Below, one piece after another: positions 46,559-56,315 of a stretch of DNA of 64,000 bases (positions within the stretch are counted from its first letter, which is position 1; each line of letters opens with the position of its first letter). Made by a program: the position numbers and the translations under genes. The notes below the pieces were generated by a model that had not been told where the DNA came from, ran no database searches, and worked only from the letters and a program-made list of their open reading frames with translations. This DNA is from Magicicada septendecula (taxonomy: Eukaryota; Arthropoda; Insecta; Hemiptera; Cicadidae), in assembly GCA_034769895.1 (NCBI GenBank), contig CM068367.1, positions 1,313,503,046 to 1,313,567,045 of the forward strand, in the 5' to 3' direction.

Positions 46559-49500
46559 TGGCAAACGATAACAGCCGCAAATTCAAACAGAATCAAATAA
46601 TGTTTCGCACACAGCCCTGAATTGTAGAGTTCTCAAGATCTGTTGATTTTGGTACAGATCGGTTAAGGGAAAGGGGTAGTTTACCTGCAACGTTTTATGT
46701 TTTAACAAGGGTATTTCCTATGACAAACGATAACAGCCGCAAATTCAAACATAATCAAATAATGTTTTGCATACTGCCCTGAATTGTCGAGTTCTCAAGA
46801 CCTCCTGGATTTGGTGAAGATCGGTTAAGGGAAAGGGGTAGTTTACCAGCAACGTTTTATGTTTTAAAAGGGTATTTTCTATGGCAAACGATAAGAGCTG
46901 CAAATTCAAACAGAATCAAATAAGTTTTTGCATACAGCCCTCATTTCTTGAGTACTAAAGACCTATTGTTTTTGGTGAAGATCGTTTGAGGGAAAGGGGT
47001 AGTTTACCAGCCACGTTTTTTGTTTTATCAAGAGTATTTTGTATGGCAAACGATAACAGCCGCAAATTCAAACAAAATCATATAATATTTTACATACAAC
47101 CCTGAATTGTAGAATTCTCAAGACCTGTCGTTTTTGGTGAAGATCGGTTAAGGGAAAGGGGTAGATTACCGGCAACGGTTTTTTATCAAGGGTAATTTTT
47201 ACTTCCATATTCCTTAAGGAATGGAAGTATGGTGATGGCAAAAAAAATCGTGTTCGAGATTATTGCAGATTCTGATTCTACTACACTCAAAACATGAAAA
47301 AAAGTCGTTTTCCGAAAAGTGTCTGTGTGTCTGTCTGTCTGTCTGTCTGTCTATCTGTCTGTGTGTCTGTAGATTTTTTTTCTATGGCAAACGATAACTG
47401 CCGCAAATTCAAACAGAATCAAATAATTTTTTGCATACAGCCCGGTTTTGCAGAGTTCTCGCGACCTATTGTTTTTGGTGAAGATCGGTTGAGGGAAAGG
47501 GGTAGTTTACCTGCAACGGTTTTTTTTTAGCAAGGGAAATTTTGTTTGTTTGGCAAACGATAACAGCCGCAAATTCAAACAGAATCAAATAATGTTTCGC
47601 ATACAGCCCTGAATTGTAGAGTTCTCAAGACCTATTGTTTTTGGTGAAGATCGGTTAAGGGAAAGGGGTAGTTTACCTGTAACGTTTTATGTTTTAACAA
47701 GGGTATTTCCTATGGCAAACGATAACAGCCGCAAATTCAAACAGAATGAAAAGATTATTTGCATACAGCCCTAAATTGTAGAGTTCTCAAGACCTTTTGT
47801 TTTTGGTGAAGATCGGTTAAGGGAAAGGGGTAGTTTACCTACAACGTTTTTTTAACAAGGGTATTTTCTATGGCAAACGATAACAGCCGCAAATTCAAAC
47901 AGAATCAAATAATTTTCTGCATACAGCCCTGATTTGTAGAGTACTCGCGACCTATTGTTTTTGGTGAAGATCGGTTGAGGGGAAGGGGTAGTTTACCTGC
48001 AACGGTTTTTTTTATCAAGGGAAATTTTTTTTTTTGGCAAACGATAACAGCCGCAAATTCAAACAGAATCAAATAATGTTTCGCATACAGCCCTGAATTG
48101 TAGATTTCTCAAGACCTATTGTTTTTGGTGAAGATCGGTTGAGGGAAAGGGGTAGTTTACCTGCAACGTTTTTTTAACAAGGGTATTTTCTATGGCAAAC
48201 GATAACAGCCGCAAATTCAAACAGAATCAAATAATGTTTTGCATACAGCCCTGATTTGTAGAGTACTCAAGACCTATTGTTTTTGGTGAATATCGGTTAA
48301 GGGGAAGGGGTAGTTTACCTGCAACGTTTTTTTATCAAGCGTATTTTCTATGGCAAACGATAACAGCCGCAAATTCAAACAGAATGAAATAATTTTTTGC
48401 ATACGTCCCTGAATTGTAGAGGTCTCAATGACTTTCGATTTTGGTGAAGATCGGTTAAGGGGAAGGGGTAGTTTACCTGCAACCTTTTACGTTTTAACAA
48501 GAGTAAAGTACTTGAAAATTTATTTAAACTTTTTGAAACAATGGTAATTGTTAAAAATAAAATAATTTTGTTGCCAGGCAATAAAATTATAATTTTTTCA
48601 TTTTAATGTAATATAATATTTTTCATTTAATACAGCAATAAAAAGGCAGGTAAGACACAGCCTGGTTGTTTGGCTGAAAATGATTTTAAATATAAATCTT
48701 AGAATATGGAAGTCATGTATGGTTCTCCATACCGATATTTTTCTATGGTAAACGATAACAGCCGCAAATTCAAACAGAATCAAATGATGTTTTGCATACA
48801 GCCCTGTATTGTAGAGTTCTCAGTACCTATTGGTGTTGGTGAAGATCGGTTAAGGGAAAGGGGTAGTTTACCTGCAACGTTTTATGTTTTAAAAGGGTAT
48901 TTTCTATGGCAAACGATAAGAGCCGCAAATTCAAACAGAATCAAATACTTTTTTGCATACAGCCCTGTTTTGTTGAGTACTAAAGACACATTGTTTTTGG
49001 TGAAGATCGGTTAAGGGAAAGGGGTAGTTTACCAGACAATTTTTTGTTTTGTCAAGGGTATTTTATATGGCAAACGATAACAGCCGCAAATTCATGTAGA
49101 ATCATATAATATTTTGCATACAGCCCTGAAATGTAGAGTTCTCAAGACCTGTTGGTTTTGGTTAAGATCGGTTAAGGGAATAGGGTTGTTTACCAGCAAC
49201 ATTTTATGTTTTATCAAGGGTAATTTTTTTTTTTACGAACGATAACTGCCGTACATTAAAACAGAATCAACTACTCTTCTGCATACCTTTTTGAATTATA
49301 CAGGACTCAAGGTCTGTTGATTTTATTGAAGATCGGTTAAGGGAAAGGGGTAGTTTACCTGCAACGTTTTATGTTTTAACAAGGGTATTTTTTCTATGTC
49401 GAACGATAACTGCCGTAAATTCAAAGAGAATCAACTAATGTTTTGCATACAGCCCTGAATTGTACAGTTCTCAAGACCTATTGTTTTTGGTGAAGATCGG

Positions 49501-51331
49501 TTAATGGAATAGGGTAGTTTACCAGCAACGTTTTATGTTTTATCAAGGGTGTTTTCTATGGCAAACGATAACAGCCGCAAATTCAAACAGAATCAAATAA
49601 TTGTTTGCATACAGGCCTGAATTGTAGACTACCTAAGACCTGTCGTTTTTGGTGAAGATCGGTTAAGGGAAAGGGGTAGTTTACCTGCAACGGTTTTTTA
49701 TCAAGGGTAATTTTTTTCTATAGTAAACGATAACAGCCGCAAATTCAAACAGAATCAAATGATGTTTTGCATACAGCCCTGTATTGTAGAGTTCTCAATA
49801 CGTATTGGTGTTGGTGAAGATCGGTTAAGGGAAAGGGGTAGTTTACCAGCAACATTTTATGTTTTAACAAGGGTAATTTTTTATATATGACGAACGATAA
49901 CTGCCGTAAATTCAAACAGAATCAACTAGGTTTTTGCATACCTTTTTGAACTAAAGAGAACTCAAGGTCTGTTGATTTTGTTGAAGATTGGTTAAGGGAA
50001 GGGGTAGTTTATTAGCAACGTTTTATGTTTTAAAAAGGGTAATTTTTTTATGACGAATGATAACTGCCGAACATTCAATGAGAATCAAATAATTTTTTGC
50101 ACCCCCTGAGTTGCAGAGAGCTCAAGGTCTATTGATTTTGGTGAAGATCGGTTAAGGGAAAGGGGTAGTTTACCTGCAACATTTTATGTTGTAACAAGAG
50201 AAATGTTTCCATGACGAACGATAACTGCCGCAAATTCAAACAGAATCAAATATTTTTTTGCATGCTTCGCTGAATTGTAGAGGACGGAAGGTCTGTTGAT
50301 TTTGGAGAAGATCGGTTAAGAGAAAGGGGTAGTTTACCTGACCATTTTATGATTTAACAAGAGTAAAGTACTTAATTTTTATAAATAAAGTATCCTGATA
50401 AGAAGCTCATAGTAATCCACTGTAGAAACGTAGATGAAATATCTATAAATGAAGAAGTTAGGTGAACGGGGTGGGGGTAATTTTCTATTATTAAAAATTA
50501 TAGTTGAAGGTGGAGGGGAGAATTTTTTATATGTGTACTACGTTATCGGCAACAAAGAAGTAGTTTTTGTTAAAATTGCTTCCCGGGATGTTTGACCGTA
50601 GTCCAATGTTTTCTGCAAAACCAGACTTTTCGGCAGTGCCATCGACTGCCATCATCGGTGAAAATCGAGTGCGAAAACGTGAGGTGGTATACGTTAGTGA
50701 CCACAGTACTGTGGTTAATGCTGAAGCAATAAGTAGAAAGACATAGTTTCTATGGAAATATTTCATTATGAAAATGATTTTAAATATAAATCTTAGAACA
50801 TGGAAGTCATGTATGGTTCTCCATACCGATATTTACTTCCATGTTCCTTAAGGAAATGGAAGTATGGTGATGGCAAATAAAATCGTGTACGAGATTATTG
50901 CAGATTCTGATTGTACTACACTCAAAACATGAAAAAAAGTCGTTTTTCGAAATGTGTCTGTGTGTTTATCTGTCTGTCTGTCTGTCTATAGATTTTTTTC
51001 TATGGCAAACGATAACAGCCGCAAATTCAAACAGAATCAAATAATTTTTTGCATACAGCCCTGATTTGTAGAGTACTCACGACCTATTGTTTTTGGTCAA
51101 GATCGGTTGAAGGAAAGGGGTAGTTTACCTACAACGGTTTTTTTTGTATCAAGGGTAATTTTGTTTGTTTGGCAAACGATAACAGCCGCAAATTCAAACA
51201 GAATCAAATAATGTTTCGCATACAGCCCTGAGTTGTAGAGTTCTCAACATCTGTTGATTTTGGTAAAGATCGGTTAAGGGAAAGGGGTAGTTTACCTGCA
51301 ACGTTTTATGTTTTAACAAGAGTATTTTCTG
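46559..51331 (+). repeat. 4,772-bp higher-order repeat, copy 2
   Basis: See copy 1. Downstream of 51331 the array continues with more diverged units, so the duplication is internal to the array. Confidence 0.9.
50578..50737. repeat. Penelope-like arm in array, second copy
   Basis: Carried along by the 4,772-bp duplication from 45806-45965. Confidence 0.7.
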
Positions 51332-52347
51332 TGGCAAACGATAACAGCCGCAAATTCAAACATAATCAAATAATGTTTTGCATACTGCCCTGAATTGTAG
51401 AGTTCTCAAGACCTTTTGTTTTTTGTGAAGATCGGTTAAGGTAAAGGGGTAGTTTACCTGCAACGTTTTGTTTTAAAAGGGTATTTTCTATGGCAAACGA
51501 TAAGAGCCGCAAATTCAAACAGGATCAAATAAGTTTTTGCATACAGCCCTGATTTCTTGAGAACTAAAGACCTATTGTTTTTGGTGAAGATCGTTTAAGG
51601 GAAAGGCGTAGTTTACCTGCCACGTTTTTTGTTTTATCGAGGGTATTTTGTATGGCAAACGATATCGGTCGCAAATTCAAACAGAATCATATAATATTTT
51701 GCATACAGCCCAGAATTGTAGAGTTCTCAAGACCTATCGTTTTTGGTGAAGATCGGTTAATTTAAAGGGGTAGTTTACCTGCAACGGTTTTTTATCAAGG
51801 GTAATTTTTTTCTATGGTAAACGATAACAGCCGCAAATTCAAACAGAATCAAATGATGTTTTGCATACAGCCCTGTATTGTAGAGTTCTAAATACCTGTT
51901 GGTGTTGGTGAAGATCGGTTAAGGGAAAGGGGTAGTTTACCTGCAACATTTTAAGTTGTAACAAGAGAAATGTTTCCATGACGAACGATAACTGCCGCAC
52001 ATTCAAACAGAATCAAATTTTTTTTTCATGTATCCCTGAATTGTAGAGGACTGAAGGTCTATTGATTTTGGAGAAGATCGGTTAAGAGAAAGGGGTAGTT
52101 TACCTGAAACATTTTATGATTTAACAAGAGTAAAGTACTTAATTTTTATAAATAAAGTATCCTGATAACAAGCTCATAATAATCCACTGTACAAACGTAG
52201 ATGAAATATCTATAAATGAAGAGGTTAGGTGAACGGGGTGGGGGTAATTTTGTATTATTAAAAATTATAGTTGAAGGTGGAGGGGAAATTTTTTATACGT
52301 GTACTACGTTATCGGCAACAAAGAAGTAGTTTTTTGTTAAAATTGCT

Positions 52348-52508
52348 TCCCGGGCTGTTTAGCCGTAGTCCAATGTGTTTTTTAAAACCAGACTTTTCGG
52401 CAGTCCCATCGACTGCCATCATCAGTGAAAATCGAGTGCGAAAACGTGAGGTGGTATACGTTAGTGACCACAGTACTGTGATTAATGCTGAAGCAATAAG
52501 TAGAAAGA
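52348..52508. repeat. Penelope-like arm in array, third, more diverged copy
   Basis: Same order of words (CTTCCCGGGCTGTTT, CATCGACTGCC, CCACAGTACTGTG) with several substitutions relative to the other two. It is the oldest of the three, or lies outside the duplicated block. Confidence 0.7.
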
Positions 52509-52930
52509 CGTAGTTTCTATGGAAATATTTCATTTCAATAAAATCATATTTAAAATATGATTTTAAATATAAATCTTAGAACATGGAAGTCGTGTATGGT
52601 TCTCCATACCGATATTTATAGTCTAAAATCAAAAGTTTAGAATCTTAATACAATTAGTAGAAGATTCCAGTACTTTTTGGTTCAAACTAATTATAATTAT
52701 AAGAGTAATTTCAAACGAATGGCTTTAATAATGTCTTTAAATCATGTCGCGTAGAAGATCTCTTTCTCAGAGCGCTGCATCAACGCAGAACTGATCGCGC
52801 TGTTTTAGTCCACGCATAAGCACTGTATCTCGCGTATAAACACTGTATCTAAGCAAAACATTTTTCCGTGTAGCCGGTTTTATGCCCAAGTAGCTGAATT
52901 TCGACACGTGTGGCTGGAAAGATAGAGCCG

Positions 52931-53050
52931 AGGTTGGCAAAGTTAAGAAATAAACTTGATGTCGAGAGTGACATAATATTGAAATTATCAGACATTAAAC
53001 CTAATATTGCAGAGCTAATTGTTCAAAAGCAGCTTCATTGTTCACATTAA
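52931..53050 (+). pseudogene. hAT transposase C-terminal remnant
   Basis: Reads RLAKLRNKLDVESDIILKLS, DIKPNIAELIVQKQ and a stop at 53048. This matches the closing segment of ZBED/SCAND3-like hAT transposases (LR-AL--I-P-I-EL---KQ pattern). Nothing else of the transposase survives. It supports the hAT identity of the 41368-53241 termini. Confidence 0.65.
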
Positions 53051-53249
53051 ACTATGTTTGATATCATTAATATTATAATTTTGCAAGTTAAGAGAATTTT
53101 GATTTTAATACCTTTTATTTAAAATATGAGCGTTTGTATCATATTTACTGTTTGTTTTATTTCATAACAGACGGGGTCCTTGAAATTTTTAATTTTTTTT
53201 TCGGGGGGGGGTCCGCGGACTGAAAAGTTTGGGAACCACTGATCTAGAG

Positions 53250-53490
53250 TTAGTTGCATTAATAAAGAACGAGAATGTATTACAATCTGATAAGTCGCAG
53301 AGAATTAGGTGGCTGGGATATGTTCACAGAATGGAGAAGACCATAACTACGAGAGCTATCACAGAATGGAAACCTAGGGGTCATGGGGATTAGGGAAAAG
53401 TATTGTTGAGAACACGAGGCAATAGTGTAGGATTGTTGAGGAGGCCAAATCTCGCAGAGGTATGTAGAGCCATAGGATGAAGAAGAAAAC
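53250..53490 (+). mobile_element. LINE E, right part
   Basis: QRIRWLGYVHRMEKTITTRA and downstream degenerate sequence, the closing region of a LINE RT protein, contiguous in sense with 40990-41367 once the hAT unit is removed. Confidence 0.75.
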
Positions 53491-53990
53491 TATCTATTAC
53501 GGTAGACCACAGGAAAAACAGTAAACCACTACACTTTTAACGTTTTTAAAACACAAGAGATGTTGATGACACGAATTTTTCATTTAAATGTTTAGTCCTT
53601 AAAAGTCCCCTCCCCCGTGGACCCCTCTGTGGACACACTACAGCGTGTAGTTCATTCTGTTTCACAGTTATACGATGAACTGTCTGGGAACAGATTTTGT
53701 CTTACTCTACGCGTAGTTATGTCTTTTCTTAAGCGATGAAGTGTCATGTTTTGTCCTAAATTATTTTCTGCCCTCCGCCTCCTTTTCTAACGTTTGAACT
53801 GCATCTAGAAGGTTCTATGTTTATCGCAAGCAATGTACCTTCCGCCACTTAAGTCACGACCTGTGTGGAACTCAGGAAGTATAATATTTGCTTCATCAAG
53901 GATCAAAATGTAATGAGAAATACGAAGTCAAGTTAAGCGTATAGAGCAATAATACGATCTATAGCAACATAGCCGCTGAAACCACGTGTT
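53491..53990. other. Unassigned sequence
   Basis: No gene, repeat or structure recognised. Confidence 0.35.
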
Positions 53991-54240
53991 CAACGGTTGG
54001 AAAGAATAGGGCTGTAAACCAAGAAGATTTGTAACAAAGATCACAGAGCCAAGAAGAAACGGGAATCTAGGGAACTACGAAATCGACAAGATTTTGGATG
54101 GAGGAAACGCAATTAAACATACCGAAGCACAGAGAATTAGGTGGTTTGATCAGCTGCAGCGAAAGTAGACCAGCAGCGTTGATAAGGAAGATTAGGGAAT
54201 GAGAACAGTGAGAGGCACGTTAAGAGTGCACAGCACAGTA
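53991..54240 (+). mobile_element. LINE C-terminal fragment
   Basis: Plus-strand reading IDKILDGGNAIKHTEAQRIR then WFDQLQRK, as in LINE RT C-termini (RLRW-GH--RM region). Followed by a poly-A-rich stretch (54240-54260) that may be its tail. Confidence 0.6.
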
Positions 54241-54659
54241 AAAAAAAAAAACAACAAAAAACAGACCTACATTGAAGATACAAAGACACACAACAAAATT
54301 AGGCGATCAGTCAACATCGGTGTTCTGAAACGGTTAAATTTTAAGAATCCGACGGGTCTACAGTTGAGCTGAGGAGTGCAGTTTTTGGGGGGAGGAGGGT
54401 AATGCATATGGGCAAAAACTGGGAGAATAATTATAAAACAGTTTAATAAGTTCTAATTAGCGGAGTAATTTTAATTACAAGTACATTCAGTGCTTGTAAT
54501 AAACATTGCGTGTCACACTTCCACCCCAAAGAAATATTGTACAGAAAAGCCACATCCCCCAAAAGATCACGGGTTACCTTCAGAACGTTCACAGTAATTT
54601 AAGAAGAATGTAACGCTTAAAACTTATGTTTTGTTACCAATTTCCTTACAAATGGTATT

Positions 54660-55010
54660 CCCATCGTTAGTGGAAATAGGTGTTCTTCTTGTTTGTTTAC
54701 GATCGTCGTGACCCATTATGTCTTCTCAGAGCAACTAATCTTCTTTCCAGTCTTCTATGTCGTTATATTGGCATATCTGCCACTGTTTTAACTTGGTCGC
54801 TATTTTCTCGTACCATTTACTCTGCCTTTAAGGACCAATCTTTAAATTCAGTCTCGTCTTACGCTGTGGCCAAAGAATTTCAGGATTTGTCTTTTACAGC
54901 TGGCAGCAGTCAGTATTTATCGTCTTCGTAAACACAAACTTTGCAGAGACCGAAATGAAAACAATTTTCAGTGATGTTAATTGTTCTTTGCTTTAATGTT
55001 GTCCGCACCC
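54660..55010 (-). mobile_element. LINE C-terminal fragment
   Basis: Minus-strand degenerate reading KRQILKFFGHSVRRD, then DIEDWKEISCSE, the end of a LINE RT protein with stops. Both ends truncated. Confidence 0.55.
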
Positions 55011-55335
55011 ACATACTTCAGAGTTCTCAACAACTCGGTTTTATTTTCGAGATCATTCTCCATGTCTTGCAGCACAGAGCAGTTTTGTAACTCTATTTTC
55101 CATTGTATATTTAGCATGAAGATTATTTTAGCTATCTACAAGTAAAAGTTAAAAACTACGGTATGAATCGTTTTGTTAATTATTTACCGGTTCGTCACGT
55201 ACCACTAGTCTTTACAAAACGTCTGTACTTGTATTTTCATACAACAAACAGGTTAAATTTTACGATTTGAATTAATAAAGTATAGGGCTAATCGCTGTTT
55301 GCCGTTACCGTCCAATTACATGATGTTTTTAAAAA

Positions 55336-55576
55336 CCATTCCCGGGCTGTTTGGTCGTTGTCCATTGTTTCTTTCCAAAACAGACGTTTCGACGGTACCA
55401 TCGACTGCCACATCAGTGTAAAAATCGAGCCTTAACCACAGTACTGTGGTCTCTAACATGCACCAACCTGCGTTAGTGCAGCTCGATTTTTACATCCATG
55501 ATTGCAGTCGATGGTACTGTCGAAACGTCTGTTTTGGAAAGAAACAATGGACAACGACCAAACAGGCCGGGAATGG
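55336..55576. mobile_element. 241-bp inverted repeat of Penelope-like terminal repeats (F7)
   Basis: Left arm CCATTCCCGGGCTGTTTGGT ... and right arm ... ACCAAACAGGCCGGGAATGG are complementary over about 105 bp with few mismatches. The middle holds ACCACAGTACTGTGGT. Both arms carry the core: CTGATG or CATGAT, a CAGT/ACTG stem, then GTCGAAACGTCTG. The arm recurs singly in the array at 45806, 50578 and 52348. A convincing TSD was not found. Confidence 0.78.
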
Positions 55577-55974
55577 ATTTGAAAAACATTTACTCCGCCC
55601 GCGCAAGCCTACGTAGTATTTTCCATGATATTTTGTTTAATTATCACATCGTCCGAATACACAATTGCGTTTAACCACGGTTGGTCTGATTTTGTAATGC
55701 GACTCAGGAAAGCAGTATTAAAAGTAATGAAGATGAAACGCCGGCTCGCGTTTCTTACCTAATAATATTGATCGCGCCTGACTTTCTCTCGTTTATCATG
55801 ACACAGCTCTTGAATAGGTCTGACCTGAATTTTGCAAAGTTAATCTAGGTTTTCCCATAGTAATATTAATTGGGCGTTTCCACAGCTGTCAACGCACTCG
55901 TTACATACTCTTACTTTTAACCCCACTCCTGTTTCTTGTGAGTTAATATTTTATATTTATTAACGAATTTTAAA
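55577..55974. other. Unassigned sequence
   Basis: No gene or repeat partner recognised. Confidence 0.35.
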
Positions 55975-56315
55975 ACTTCTTCTTCTTCTTCTTCTCTTCA
56001 AGGATTAGGTTTCGGGACCCATCTCGTTCTCGGACGACCCACGTATCTTCTACCAGTACGTTTATAGTTCAGTGCCGCTTTCAGCAATCGATCCTGTCAT
56101 CCTTTCCAGATGATCCCACCATTGTCTTCTGTAAATTGAAATAATTTCATTTATTCCCTTTACTTCGAGTTCTGCTTTGATATCCTCATTCCTTCTTCTA
56201 TCTTGGAGTGTATAATAAATTATTACGAAGACACTACATTTCAGCACTCTGAGTCTTGCCGCATTCCTTTCTTGTCATGACCCACGCCTCACTCGCATAT
56301 GTCAATGTGGGTATT
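55975..56315 (-). mobile_element. LINE F, 3' part, split by a hAT element
   Basis: Minus-strand sequence matches the LINE D family (38750-39135), including the MRQDSE-like stretch, a GGGATCATCTGG word and a GAA/TTC repeat tail at 55975-55995. The upstream part of the same copy is at 59104-59290. Confidence 0.82.

Larger units (their letters stand above)
41464..52617 (+). repeat. Helentron-like tandem array, 11.15 kb, ~165-bp units
   Basis: Dozens of units of about 160-165 bp share GGCAAACGATAACAGCCGCA, GCATACAGCCCTGA, GAAGATCGGTTAAGGGAAAG and GGGTAGTTTACC. Element heads (ACTTCCATGTTCCTTAAGG and variants) occur at about 41464, 42429, 46064, 47201 and 50836. Tails (GAACATGGAAGTCATGTATG plus hairpin GTATGG-TTCT-CCATAC and CGATATTT) occur at about 43967, 46060, 48739, 50832 and 52617. 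At 46060 and 50832 a tail is followed directly by a head. TGTC-type microsatellites follow each head. Reading frames in the units are by-products and not evidence of genes. Confidence 0.88.
41368..53241. mobile_element. 11.9-kb hAT-bounded element carrying a repeat array
   Basis: Left end CAGTGGTTCCCAAAGTGG (41368) and right end with complement TTTGGGAACCACTG (53241) are hAT-type TIRs; the terminal 14 bases are identical. An exact 8-bp TSD ATCTAGAG lies at 41360-41367 and 53242-53249. hAT sequence proper is only about 95 bp at the left and about 620 bp at the right, the latter with a transposase C-terminal remnant. The rest (41464-52617) is a Helentron-like repeat array. Either the array inserted into a small defective hAT and then expanded, or the hAT moved with it; the first is simpler. 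Confidence 0.88.

Noticed and set aside
41570-52100. Open frames in the ~165-bp units beginning MANDNSRKFKQNQ, repeated many times
   Set aside because: They follow the repeat unit, are closed by stops at varying places and have no family resemblance. They are a by-product of the tandem repeat.
41464-52617. CRISPR-like appearance (regular repeats)
   Set aside because: Units are contiguous with no unique spacers, far longer than CRISPR repeats, and lie in transposon-rich eukaryotic DNA.
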